Origin: Candidatus Epilinea brevis
GTDB lineage: Bacteria > Chloroflexota > Anaerolineae > Epilineales > Epilineaceae
NCBI GenBank assembly: GCA_016710785.1
Contig: JADJUE010000009.1
Location: 372,001-436,000 of the forward strand
Reading direction: 5' to 3'
Length of the DNA: 64,000 bases
The position numbers and the translations under genes were made by a program. Shown piece after piece: positions 8,974 through 19,774 of the stretch. Below the pieces are notes generated by a model. That model did no database searches and was not told the origin of the DNA. It saw nothing but the letters and a program-made list of their open reading frames with translations. The first letter of the stretch is position 1. Each line of letters starts with the position of its first letter.

Positions 8974-11512
8974 AGCCGCTGGTGACCTTCCTCCATCCCG
9001 GCTGGCTCTTGATCGGTTGCCTCGCCGCCGCCTGGACCATCTGGCTGGAGCGGGCGGCCGGTGGGTCTCCGCGCCGCCGGCTGTGGCGTGCGGCGCTGGC
9101 CGGCGCAACGGCGCTGGCACTTGCCGGACCGCAGCTGCCCGCTCGCTCAGCGGCCGAAACGGTGCTGCTGATCGACGCCTCGGCCAGCGTCGATGAGCTG
9201 GCGCGCAAGGAGGCTCTGCGGACCATCGACCCTGAGTCGCGGCTGGGCCGCCTGGCATTCGGCGACGCGACGGCGAGCCCGATCGGTTGGGCCTTGGATC
9301 GGGCAGCGGGACTCGCGACCGGTGGCAGGCTGTTGCTGCTCAGCGATGGCCAGTGGACCGACCCTGCGGTGGCCGCCGGCCCGGCCCCGTGGCGGGACCC
9401 GCGACTGGCGGCGGCCAACGCTCGGACCGCCGGCCTGCGGGTGGATGTGGTGCCGCTCACGGCGAGAAAGCTGCCGGGAGCCATGTTGGTCGCGATGGAT
9501 CACGTCGACCGGTTGCGTGAAGGTGATCCCCTGACCCTGTCCTTGCTCATCGACAGCGAACGATCCGGATCGGCTGAACTGAGCCTGTGGTCTACCGAGC
9601 GGCGCCTGGCCGGGAAGTCAGTGGATCTGGTTGCGGGACGGCAAACGGTCATCCTGGCGCTGGGAGGGCTACCGGTAGGCTCGTGGCCACTCGAAGCGCG
9701 TCTACGGTCCGGTGGATCCGTTGGGGCCGAGTCAAGGCTGCAGCGCGGCGTGGTGGTGGTGCCGCCCCCCGCCGTCCTGGTCGTGGGTGAAGGCGAGGCT
9801 GCCGGCCCATTGGCCCGCGCCTTGTCCTCGGCAGGCATGACCACCGCGGCAGGTAGCTGGACCGACCTCTCCAGCCGCCTGTCGGGCCTGGCAGAATGGG
9901 ACGCCCTCGTGCTCGTCGACGCACCGGCGGCGCGTCTGGGAATGGACCAGATTGCGGCGCTGGAGGTTCATGTGCGCGAGCGCGGCGCCGGACTGCTCCT
10001 GACCGCCGGACCGAACAGCTTCGACGCCGGCGAATGGTCGGACACCGTGCTGGAGCGGCTGTCGCCGCTGTCGCTGGCAGTGCCGCCGCGCAGGCACCGG
10101 GATCCCCTGTCATTGACCCTTCTCGTCGATCGTTCGGCTTCCATGGGCAGTGTGGAGGGCCGCGGGCGGACCGCAAAGATCGATCTGGCTCGCGATGCCC
10201 TGCTTCTAGCCGTCGAAGCACTGGATCCCGGAGACCGGGTCGGCGTGGTGGCATTCGATGAAGTCGCCGACTGGCTCTTGGCGCCGGCCGTTCTGGGCGA
10301 GGCGCGCGAGCGCTCGGAGATCGAGGCGATCCTCGCGGGGCTGACCACGGCCGGCGGCACCGGCATCGGCGCAGCCCTGGATCTGGCTCTGCCGGCCGTT
10401 GGCGCTCAGACGGGAGTCACAGCGCGCCACATCCTGCTCGTGAGCGATGGACAGGACTTCAGCGCCGACCTCGACCGTCTGGAGGGCGCGGTCAATTCCG
10501 CGCGCCGCTCAGGCGTGACCTTGTCGACCATCGCCGTGGGCAAGGAGGCTGATGTCGCGCTGCTCGCCCGCCTGGCGGCGGCTGGCGGCGGGCGCTTTCA
10601 TGCCGCAATTGAACCGGCGGACCTACCGGCTCTGGCCCTCGCGGAGAGCCGGATCATCCGTTCTCGTTCTGAGCAGCGCGGCAGCTTCCGAGCCAACCCG
10701 CCGCCGGGCCCATGGCAGCCACTGCTGGCCGGTGTTGACGTGGCGGCCCTGCCGCCCCTGGCCGCCTACCGGGCATTGAGGTCCAGGACCGGCCTGCATC
10801 CGGCGCTTCAATCCAGCGGTGGTGATCCCTTGCTGGTCTCCTGGCCTTGGGGTTTGGGTCAAGTGGCCGCCTGGGCCTCCGGAATCGACGACGATTGGGC
10901 GCCCGGCTGGCTGGCGTCGGAGGCCGGCCAGGGTCTCTTGTCGAGCGTCGTCCGCCAGATCGCCAGGCCACCGGACGCCGCGCCGCCCCTCGTCTTTGTC
11001 AGGGATCAAGGCGACAGCCTGCGGCTGGGCTTCATGGCCGATCAGGCCCTGGCCGCGGCCCCCATCACCGTGTCGCTGCCAGCGGCGAAGGACGGGAGTC
11101 GGTCACAGTCCTTGGTCCAGGTGTCCGCCGGTCGTCACGAGGCCGCTGTCGCGGTGCCCCCCGGTGAGGTCTGGCCGGCCGTGCTTCATCCGGGCGGCGG
11201 CGCACCTCCCATCGACCTGATGCTCGCCGCCCCGCGTTCCCAGGAACTGACGCCTGGAGCAACAGCTGACGGCGATCTGTTGGCCGAGGTCGCGGCAGCC
11301 GGCGGTGGCCGTATCTTGACTGCCGACGAAGCCCGGGCGACACTGCGAACGGTGCATCCTCCCCGCTGGCCCCTTCCCAACCTTGTCCTCGCCCTGCTGG
11401 CGCTCTTGTGGATGGCAGAAGTGGCGTGGCAGCTGCGCGGCAGCCGAAGTGGCCGCCGGGCACTGCGGCAGGAGGCGGCGCATTCGGCCACGCCCTCCAC
11501 CGGAGATCACCT

Positions 11513-11516
<4 letters not shown>
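8970..11516 (+). CDS. Large membrane protein with two vWA-type domains and a GATase-like segment
   Basis: An 848-residue protein. Two N-terminal membrane helices precede a first MIDAS-like strand (LLIDASASVD, near 70). A middle segment around 265-350 resembles the glutamine-amidotransferase-like fold found in this family, without an obvious catalytic Cys. A complete second vWA domain follows (LLVDRSASMG near 388, later ILLVSDGQD). A last membrane helix (LVLALLALLWMAEVAW) sits near the C-terminus. The gene overlaps the preceding and following genes by ATGA. It resembles uncharacterised COG2304/COG5426-type proteins partnered with MoxR. Role inferred from context only. Confidence 0.8.
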
Positions 11517-12499
<983 letters not shown>

Positions 12500-12533
12500 A
12501 CCCGGCAGAGGCGGAAGCGCGCAGACAGATCGC

Positions 12534-12563
12534 TTGTCGCCACCCCCACCGTGGGGGTACACT
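12534..12563 (+). promoter_or_regulatory. Probable lemA promoter with a palindrome filling the spacer
   Basis: A -35-like TTGTCG (about 12534) and a -10-like TACACT (about 12558) are separated by 18 bp, and 17 of those bases form a perfect dyad (ACCCCCAC C GTGGGGGT). The start of lemA is 64 bases beyond the -10. Each hexamer matches consensus at four of six positions. The dyad is where a repressor would block polymerase; as RNA it could also form a GC hairpin after the moxR stop, but no U-run follows, so it is a poor terminator. Confidence 0.45.
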
Positions 12564-12626
12564 CTGCAGCCGTACGGGCCGGCTCGATGCAGTTGCCCGG
12601 TATCCCATTGCTTCAAGGAGCCAACC

Positions 12627-13238
12627 ATGTCCCTTTCCAAGCCAGTTCTGATCGGCATCGGCGCGCTGCTATTGGCCGGCGCCTTTCTCTTGACCCTTCT
12701 CGGCGGTACCTACAACAGTCTGGTGGGCGCCGACGAAGACGTCAACAAGGCCTGGTCAGATGTCGAGTCGCAGTACCAGCGACGCGCCGATCTCGTTCCC
12801 AACCTCGTCGCCTCAGTGAAGGGCGCTGCCGAGTTCGAGCGCAGCACCCTGCAGGCAGTGGTAGACGCGCGATCGCGTGTCGGTCAGATCTCGCTCAAGG
12901 AAGCGCCCACCGCGGCGCAGATGCAGACCTTCCAGGAATCGCAGAACGCGCTCGGCGGCGCCCTCACCCGGCTGTTGGTGGTCGCGGAGAACTATCCGCA
13001 GCTGCAGGCCACCCAGGCCTTCATCGACCTGCAAGCCCAGCTCGAGGGTACCGAGAACCGTATCGCGGTGGCCAGGCAAGACTACAACCTGGCTGCGGCC
13101 AACTACAACAAGAAGCGACGCGGCTTCCCCACAGTCTTCCTTGCCGGCCTGCTGGGCTTCGACGCCCGCGCGGGCTTTGAGAGTGCGCCCGGCGCGGAGG
13201 ACGCCCCGAAGGTAGACTTCGGTGGCGGCCAACCCTGA
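12627..13238 (+). CDS. LemA family protein
   Basis: A 203-residue LemA protein. One N-terminal membrane helix (residues 7-28) is followed by the family opening YNSLVGADEDVNKAWSDVE and QYQRRADLVPNLVASVKG, then a four-helix coiled region ending NYNKKRRGFPTVFLAGLLGF. A strong AAGGAG lies six bases before the ATG. LemA proteins face outward or into the periplasm, bind no known cofactor, and are commonly encoded beside TPM-domain proteins, as here with the gene at 13259. Together they are thought to act in envelope maintenance; the exact role is unknown. Confidence 0.93.
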   Translation: MSLSKPVLIGIGALLLAGAFLLTLLGGTYNSLVGADEDVNKAWSDVESQYQRRADLVPNLVASVKGAAEFERSTLQAVVDARSRVGQISLKEAPTAAQMQTFQESQNALGGALTRLLVVAENYPQLQATQAFIDLQAQLEGTENRIAVARQDYNLAAANYNKKRRGFPTVFLAGLLGFDARAGFESAPGAEDAPKVDFGGGQP

Positions 13239-13258
13239 TCGCGGCTCGAGGTTGACGC

Positions 13259-13927
13259 GTGCCCCTCTTCAGGCGGGAGCCGGCCGGTTGGATCGGCATT
13301 GCCGACCGCGAAGCCATCACCCGGGCCGCGCGGCGAGCCGAGACCGGGCATGCCGGTGAGATCGTGCCCTACATCGTGGGGCACGCTGCCACCGGACCGG
13401 AAGCTGCTTGGATGGTCGCCGCAGTCGGTTCGCTGGCCGGTGCCGGCGCGGCAGCGCTCATGGCCGGACGGGTGAGCGAGGATTGGCCCCTGCCTCTGTG
13501 GATCCTCCTACCGCCATTCCTGGGCGCTTTCATGGGTTGGCTCCTTCTGTGGCTGTGGCCGGCGCTGGAAATCCGGCTCCTGCCGGAGTCGACCATCGAC
13601 CGCCGGGTCCAGGCGCGCGCCAGGCTGGCCTTTCTGGACGAGGGAATCTTCAAGACCCGTGACCGCAGCGGCATGTTGCTCTTTGTCGCCTTGCGCGAAC
13701 GGCGGGCGCTGGTTCTGGCCGACGAAGGCATCAGCGCCCGCGTTGAACCCGCTGAATGGCAGGCGATCATCGACCGCCTTGTGGCGACGATCCGCGCCGG
13801 GAAGCCGACAGCGGGCATGGTCGAGGCCATCGAAGCTTGCGGTCGCCTGCTTGAACGGCAAGGGCCGCCGGCGCGTTCGGACGATGACGATGAGCTCAGT
13901 GACGGGCTGCGCTTCCACACCGACTGA
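13259..13927 (+). CDS. TPM-domain membrane protein
   Basis: A 222-residue protein starting with GTG about 20 bases after lemA. The first 40 and last 90 residues resemble a split TPM (YgcG/Psb32) domain, with ITRAARRAETGHAGEIVPYIVGHA at the start and LFVALRERRALVLADEGI later. Two membrane helices lie between them around 50-105. The acidic tail SDDDDELSDG is typical. It is probably cotranscribed with lemA and the subtilase at 13955. Biochemical role unknown; some TPM domains act as phosphatases in chloroplasts. Confidence 0.8.
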   Translation: MPLFRREPAGWIGIADREAITRAARRAETGHAGEIVPYIVGHAATGPEAAWMVAAVGSLAGAGAAALMAGRVSEDWPLPLWILLPPFLGAFMGWLLLWLWPALEIRLLPESTIDRRVQARARLAFLDEGIFKTRDRSGMLLFVALRERRALVLADEGISARVEPAEWQAIIDRLVATIRAGKPTAGMVEAIEACGRLLERQGPPARSDDDDELSDGLRFHTD

Positions 13928-13954
13928 ACCCCTCATGGCTGAAAGGAACTCCCG

Positions 13955-16900
13955 ATGTCGCGCCAGATCCGCGCCGCCCTCGCCGCATCCGGACTGACCG
14001 TCTTACTGGGACTGGGCGTCATCCAGCCGCTTCCGAGGCCGGCGGCGGCCGAAGCCCAAGCCCAGCGGACGGGCGCACCGCCAGCGGCTGCGCCCCGCGA
14101 CCCGCGGCAAAAACTCGTGGGCAACCTGGCGCAACTGGCGCAGGACAAGCGAGCCTCCGAGCGGCTCACGGTCCTCGTGCAGGCCACGAGCCGTCTGGAC
14201 CTCTCGGCGTTTGGTGACAAGGTCCACCGCTTTCGCTGGCCAGCCGGCGAGGAGATGGCGCTGATGAAGGTTCGCCCCTCGGCGTTGACTGCCCTGGCGG
14301 GCAATCCCGCGGTGGTCGGTGTGGCCAGCGCTGATCCGGCGGTGCCGAGCCGGCACCGGGAGATCGCGGCACCGGTCGTAGACAGCGAGACCTTGCAGCG
14401 CAGCGCCCGGAAGGCCGCCCCTTGGACGGCTGTTGGCGCCATGGCGGATCCCAGCCTTCCGCAAGCGACTCAGGGCCGCAATGTCACCGCTCGAGGCCTT
14501 CAGGGTAGCAGCCCTCGGCCCACCGGCGCTGACGAGCTCAACGGGTGGTTCGACGTTCGCGACGGCCATCGAGCGCAGGAAGCCTGGGCTCTGGGTTACC
14601 GCGGAGAAGGCGTACGGGTAGCCGTGCTGGATGACGCCGTCGACTTCGCCCATCCAGACCTCGCCGGCACCTGGGCCGTCCTGCCGCCAGGCCACCCCTA
14701 CGCCGGCTGGCCACAGGTCTTCGACCCCGAGGCAGGCCTGTTGCAGGCGACCGATCTCCTGGCCGCCGGTCAGACCGAACCGCAGGTCCTGGCCCGACGG
14801 AGCGCCTCAGGTGGCATGATCGAACTGTATCAGCAGGCTTCGGTGCGCATGGCGACCGTCGACGGCATCGAGGAGGCCACCGCCTGCTTCAAGCCGCTGG
14901 TCTACGTGAACAGCGACCAGGCTCGCCAGGAGGGCGAGGAGACCTGCGACTTTGTCCTGCCGAATACATCCAAAGGCGGCAAGGTCCGATTCGGACACCA
15001 TCCTGACGGCGCGCTGATGCAGCTGGGCGCCCGCGAGAACGCGGAAGGCGAGTGGGCCGGCGTCCTCCTCGTCGACGAGGTCGCGGCCGGGCGTTTCGAT
15101 ACCGTGTATGTCGACCTGGACAATGATCGCGACTTCAGCGATGAAAAGCCGGTCCGGAAGGACAGCCCGCTGTCATGGCGGGACACATCGCAGCCCCCAG
15201 ACGGCATCCAGGATGTCTCCGGCGGCCTGCTCTACTGGATCAGCGATGGTGCGCTGCCCTTTCCCGGCAGCTGGATCTGGGGACTCGAAGCTGAGGTGGC
15301 CCCCGCGGGCACGGTCATCGGACTCCATTGGGTGCAGGGATCGCATGGCACCATGTGCGCCTCCAATATCGTGTCACAGGGCCGTCTCAAGGCCCGACCG
15401 GATCAGCGCCTCGTCTTTCGCGACCTACCGGGCGATGGGGGGCCGCCGGCCCTCAACCCGGGCATGTCCCCGGCCGCCGCATTGGTGTCCATCGGTGACG
15501 TGTATGTAGGCGGCGAAGCCCTCTTCCAGGCCGGCTGGCGCTATGCCATCTTCGGCCATTCGCGGGAGCGCAGCGATGATGACATCCAGGTGGCCAGCAA
15601 CAGCTACGGCTGGTCGGGCGTCGACAACGACCAGTGGGATCAGGACTCGCGCCTGATCGATCACTATGTGCGGCGCTTCTCGCCGACGACCGTCTTCCTG
15701 ACGGCCACCGGCAACGGCGGACCGGGCTACGGCACCTTGTCGCCCCCCAGCCCTGCCACCGGACTGGACATCGCGGCATCCACGCAGATGGGCTCTACGG
15801 GCATCGACTCGATCACCGACACCGCTCAGATCCCTTATGGCGACATCATTCCCTTTTCCAATCGCGGTCCCGGCGCCCGGGGCGACGGTGGCCCCGATCT
15901 GGCAGCTGACGGCGCTGATGCAGCCGGTGCCTACCCCATCAACTACAGCTCTGACGGCACCCATTCGATCATCACCTGGGGCGGTACGAGCCGCTCGACG
16001 CCTGTGGCTTCCGGGGCGATGGCCCTGGTGTACCAGGCTTTCCATCAGCGGGTCGGTCGCTGGCCGAGCTGGGAGGAAGCCAGGGGCATCCTGATGGGAG
16101 GCGCACGATTCGCAGGCTATGACGTGTTCACCGCTGGTGCTGGCGTGTTGGACGCGGCTGACGCGGTGCGCATCGCCGCCGGACTGGGGGGTATCTACGC
16201 GCAGCCGGACAGTTGGTCCGCAGGCAACTACCAGGGCCGGTCGCACGCTGCTTTCGCCAACCTGGTACGTCCAGGAGAAACGGTAAAGACGCGGGTTACC
16301 CTGCGCAACCCTTCGGATCAGCCGGTGACGGTGCGCCTGTCCGGGCAATGGCTGCGCCGCCTGAGCAGCCGTGCGCTGCCCTTCACCGCCGACCGCCGCA
16401 AGGAATCCGGCTCCGGAGGCGAGGTACCGGATTACCTGCAGCCCATCGACAAGGCGGCGATTCCGCCGGCCACGGATCTGCTGGTGGTGCGCGGGGTCTA
16501 TCCGCTTTCGGAGTTCGACCCTGGCGGCGATCAGAGCGAAGTCAACGTCTGGGGCCTGAGGGTCTACCAGCACACCGACATCAACCAGAACGGCCGGCTG
16601 TGGCAGGACGCCAACGGCAGCGGGACGGTCGACTCGGCGCTGCTCGGTGACAGCAGCTTGCGCTTGAGCGGCGGCAGCGGCGAGCAACTGGTGGACGCCA
16701 TCGGTAGCGGCGCTATTCCCGCTGCCGGAGTTCGCGCACCCCTGATCTGGTTCGGCCCCTCCTGCCCAGACCTTAACGGCATTCCGGCGCTGCCGGTACA
16801 GGACCCCGCTGGAGCCATCGCCCTGCTTCCCGACGGCGACTGCGACGATCCGCAGATGATCGCTCGGGTGAGGGAACTCGGTGCCGTGGCCGCGGTGGTC

Positions 16901-18727
16901 TTCGATGCCGAGACCGGTTTGCGGCGCCCGATCGACGGCGGCGAGGATGCCTTGCCCATCATCATGATCGACCGGCCGACGGCCGAGGGGCTGCGCGACC
17001 GGCTGCTGGCCGGCTCCGTGATGCAGGCGGTCCTCGCACGGCGCCCGCAGACTCGCGGCATCGACGGGCTGCCCTTGATCGACTTCGCCAGGAGCGAGAT
17101 CGAGCCCTACGAATTCATGCGCATGAGCGAGGAATACAGCCCGCGCAACAGCTGGGAGCTGTCCATTCACCATCCCCTGCAACGCTGGTCCGACGGTCTG
17201 TACCTGGGCCTGGCCCACACCGGGCCCATCCAGGCCGTAACCGAGACGCACTTCGCCCTGCAATTCGATGCCTACGGCTATCAGACCTGGTCGGGACTCT
17301 CGGTCGATGAAAACAGCCTGACGGTCGCCGCCGGCGGAACTGCGGAGGTAGACGTGGCCCTCGACATCGCTGCCGATGCCGCACCGGGTCTGCTCCAGGG
17401 AGCGGTCTTCGCCGATTACGATCGGCGGGGCGGCGACGAGGCGGTCGATGGGCCGGGCGGATACGAGTTGCCTGGACGGCGTCTGGTGATTCCGGTGACG
17501 GCCATGGTCGGTGCAGATTACGACTGGCGCGGCGCGCGTGCCCTTGGGGGCGTTACGGCCACGGATCCTGACGCCAGCTACCCCAATGGCGCCGTCCGCG
17601 GGGCAATGAACTGGAACTGGCGATCTGAATCCGGCGACTGGCGCTTCTTCTATGTCGACGCCCCGGCACCACCAGTCGGCCACCAGCTGCTGACGCGGCT
17701 CACCTGGCCGGACCGCGGCAACCGACGCTCTGACATCGACACCCGCATCTTCGGCCGGGCTCCGGACACCTTCCCTGCTGTCGAGTCTGCGGTGGGGAGC
17801 GGTCAAACCCAGCCTTCCGGCGACCCCGACTGGTATGGGCCCTACACCCTGCAGCGAACCGGGGCCAGCCCCTACCTGGTCAACGGCAGCATCTGGCCCT
17901 TTCAGACCAGCTCGGGAGTCGGCGAGGACTGGGTCGCCGCACCGTCTACGGGCGGCCTGCATCTCCTGGCGCTACACAACGTCCTCTACGACGGCGAGCG
18001 TATCGAACAGCCATTTGACCTGACTGTCTCCAGCGTGCAGCTCACGCCCGCCAGGCTGGACCTCTTTGGTTCGGCCTGCGGCACCATCCAGGTTACGCCG
18101 CAGTTGGACATGGGCGCGCCCCGATCGGCTGCGTTTGGCCTCGCCCCTCCGCCGACGACCATGGAAGGCCTGGCCATTCGGCAGGACGATCCGCAGAATC
18201 CCGGAAGCGCCAGCTTCACGCAGACTATGCAGGTGACGCTGCCGACGGCCCGTCTGGCTCTGGCTCTGTCGGGCAGGCCGAACGACGACCTGGACCTTTT
18301 CCTGCGCTTTGACGCCGACGGTGACGGTGTGTTCAGCGATTCGGAGACGGTGTCCAGCAGCGCGTCGTCCAGCGCCCAGGAAGAGATCAACCTTCGGCAA
18401 CCCATCCCCATGGGTAGCTACCTGATCTTGGTGCACGGCTACAAGGTGGCGGGTGGTGCGGCCACCTTCAGTCTGACCACCGACCTTCTTGCCGGCGACG
18501 GGATTGCGGTGTCCAGCGAGGCCGCCGGCCTCTTCGCGGGTCAGGCCGCGGTCTTCCGGGTCTGCGCCACGCCGCCGGCCGCAGGTGACGGTCCTCTGCG
18601 GGGGTTGGTTACCCTGGGGCCCACCGGTGCTCCGGGCCTCCTGGAGCTTCCGGTCACCTGGCAGCGCAAGGCGCCGACCATCCTGTTACCATTGCAGCTG
18701 CTCGGCGAGGGTTGGGGCGGGCGCTGA
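13955..18727 (+). CDS. Giant secreted subtilisin-like protease (S8) with PA domain
   Basis: A 1,590-residue secreted S8 peptidase. It has a signal peptide (1 to about 33) and an inhibitor-like propeptide (about 50-150). Catalytic residues are Asp226 in VAVLDDAVDFAHPDL, His464 in GSHGTMCAS and Ser679 in GGTSRSTP, with oxyanion Asn587 in TATGNGG. The Asp-His spacing of 238 residues is far beyond the usual 35-90 and holds an extra domain. A PA domain (about 925-1020) follows the catalytic domain, then beta-rich modules. The tail reads TILLPLQLLG before a short basic end. AAGGA precedes the ATG. It sits between two TPM genes and is probably extracellular or surface-attached. Confidence 0.92.
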   Translation: MSRQIRAALAASGLTVLLGLGVIQPLPRPAAAEAQAQRTGAPPAAAPRDPRQKLVGNLAQLAQDKRASERLTVLVQATSRLDLSAFGDKVHRFRWPAGEEMALMKVRPSALTALAGNPAVVGVASADPAVPSRHREIAAPVVDSETLQRSARKAAPWTAVGAMADPSLPQATQGRNVTARGLQGSSPRPTGADELNGWFDVRDGHRAQEAWALGYRGEGVRVAVLDDAVDFAHPDLAGTWAVLPPGHPYAGWPQVFDPEAGLLQATDLLAAGQTEPQVLARRSASGGMIELYQQASVRMATVDGIEEATACFKPLVYVNSDQARQEGEETCDFVLPNTSKGGKVRFGHHPDGALMQLGARENAEGEWAGVLLVDEVAAGRFDTVYVDLDNDRDFSDEKPVRKDSPLSWRDTSQPPDGIQDVSGGLLYWISDGALPFPGSWIWGLEAEVAPAGTVIGLHWVQGSHGTMCASNIVSQGRLKARPDQRLVFRDLPGDGGPPALNPGMSPAAALVSIGDVYVGGEALFQAGWRYAIFGHSRERSDDDIQVASNSYGWSGVDNDQWDQDSRLIDHYVRRFSPTTVFLTATGNGGPGYGTLSPPSPATGLDIAASTQMGSTGIDSITDTAQIPYGDIIPFSNRGPGARGDGGPDLAADGADAAGAYPINYSSDGTHSIITWGGTSRSTPVASGAMALVYQAFHQRVGRWPSWEEARGILMGGARFAGYDVFTAGAGVLDAADAVRIAAGLGGIYAQPDSWSAGNYQGRSHAAFANLVRPGETVKTRVTLRNPSDQPVTVRLSGQWLRRLSSRALPFTADRRKESGSGGEVPDYLQPIDKAAIPPATDLLVVRGVYPLSEFDPGGDQSEVNVWGLRVYQHTDINQNGRLWQDANGSGTVDSALLGDSSLRLSGGSGEQLVDAIGSGAIPAAGVRAPLIWFGPSCPDLNGIPALPVQDPAGAIALLPDGDCDDPQMIARVRELGAVAAVVFDAETGLRRPIDGGEDALPIIMIDRPTAEGLRDRLLAGSVMQAVLARRPQTRGIDGLPLIDFARSEIEPYEFMRMSEEYSPRNSWELSIHHPLQRWSDGLYLGLAHTGPIQAVTETHFALQFDAYGYQTWSGLSVDENSLTVAAGGTAEVDVALDIAADAAPGLLQGAVFADYDRRGGDEAVDGPGGYELPGRRLVIPVTAMVGADYDWRGARALGGVTATDPDASYPNGAVRGAMNWNWRSESGDWRFFYVDAPAPPVGHQLLTRLTWPDRGNRRSDIDTRIFGRAPDTFPAVESAVGSGQTQPSGDPDWYGPYTLQRTGASPYLVNGSIWPFQTSSGVGEDWVAAPSTGGLHLLALHNVLYDGERIEQPFDLTVSSVQLTPARLDLFGSACGTIQVTPQLDMGAPRSAAFGLAPPPTTMEGLAIRQDDPQNPGSASFTQTMQVTLPTARLALALSGRPNDDLDLFLRFDADGDGVFSDSETVSSSASSSAQEEINLRQPIPMGSYLILVHGYKVAGGAATFSLTTDLLAGDGIAVSSEAAGLFAGQAAVFRVCATPPAAGDGPLRGLVTLGPTGAPGLLELPVTWQRKAPTILLPLQLLGEGWGGR

Positions 18728-18729
18728 CC

Positions 18730-19719
18730 ATGACGGATCGAAAGGGCCCAACGGGGCATAAGCACACGGCGGCGTATGCCGGCGCCGCAGCCCTGCTGTG
18801 GGTGTTCGTGATCTCGGTTGCGATCGCAGAGGCCCAGGGCAAGCTCACGGTACCGCCGCTGACCGGCCGCATCGTCGACCAGGCCGCGCTTCTGGATGCC
18901 GCCGCCGAAGAGCGGATCAGCAGCCGATTGGCGGTTCTGGAGGCCGACACCGGCGCCCAGCTGGCGGTTCTCACCATCCCCAGCTTGCAGGGGGAGGCCC
19001 TCGAACCGTTCGCCATCGAAGTCGCTCGCACCTGGGCCCTGGGACAGACTGGCCGCGACAACGGCCTGCTGATCCTGGTGTCCCGCGACGACCGCGAAGT
19101 GCGCATCGAAGTCGGGCGCGGGCTGGAGGGCGCGCTCACGGACCTGCTCACCAACCGCATCATCGACGAGCGGATGGTACCGCAGTTCCGTGAAGGCGAC
19201 TTCGGTGGGGGCATCGAGGCCGCAGTGGAGGCGATGGACCCCATCATCCGCGGCGAACCGATGCCGGCGCTGGAAACACCGTCCCTGGGCCCGCTGGTCG
19301 GTGCCATCATCACCACCGTGCTGGTCATCGTCATGTCGGTGCTGGGTCTGGCAGCCATGGCCGTAGGAGGAGCCTTTGCCTGGATCGTCTACCTGGTGAT
19401 GATGCCTCTGGCCTACGGTGTTCCGGCAGCATCGGTGAACGGTTTGGCCGGCCTGAGCCTGTTCCTCCTGTGGGCCGCAGGCTTTCCGATCCTGTACTTC
19501 ACCTGGGGCCGCCGACTGCGGGCCGGCAATGCAGGCAAACCGCGAGGCCGCGGTCGTACATCGGGGTCGTCCGCAGACGCCGACGACCAGCCCTGGGGCG
19601 GCTGGAGCGGGTCCTCGGGGCGCGGTTCCGGCGGCTCGTCAGGGGGCCATTCATCGGGCGGCGGCTTCTCCGGTGGTGGCGGAGGCTTCAGTGGCGGCGG
19701 GGCCTCCGGGCGGTGGTAA
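18730..19719 (+). CDS. YgcG-like TPM-domain protein with Gly/Ser-rich tail
   Basis: About 329 residues. A signal or anchor helix is followed by the full TPM domain: GRIVDQAALLDAAAEERI, ALGQTGRDNGLLILVSRDDR and VGRGLEGALTD. Three membrane helices lie around 200-270, and a cytoplasmic-looking tail is rich in Gly/Ser with repeated GGGFSGGG, the hallmark of YgcG proteins. The start is the ATG two bases past the subtilase stop; a start 18 bases earlier is also possible. It forms a LemA-TPM type set with the genes at 12627 and 13259. Function unknown, envelope-related. Confidence 0.88.
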   Translation: MTDRKGPTGHKHTAAYAGAAALLWVFVISVAIAEAQGKLTVPPLTGRIVDQAALLDAAAEERISSRLAVLEADTGAQLAVLTIPSLQGEALEPFAIEVARTWALGQTGRDNGLLILVSRDDREVRIEVGRGLEGALTDLLTNRIIDERMVPQFREGDFGGGIEAAVEAMDPIIRGEPMPALETPSLGPLVGAIITTVLVIVMSVLGLAAMAVGGAFAWIVYLVMMPLAYGVPAASVNGLAGLSLFLLWAAGFPILYFTWGRRLRAGNAGKPRGRGRTSGSSADADDQPWGGWSGSSGRGSGGSSGGHSSGGGFSGGGGGFSGGGASGRW

Positions 19720-19774
19720 CCGAGGAATTGATGCCCGGGTCACTGCTGTCCGTAGCCGTGCTGACCGGAATTCG

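Noticed and set aside
15425..17962. An 845-residue minus-strand open frame inside the first subtilase
   Set aside because: Opposite strand carries a clear S8 catalytic triad and PA domain; the antisense frame shows no family features.
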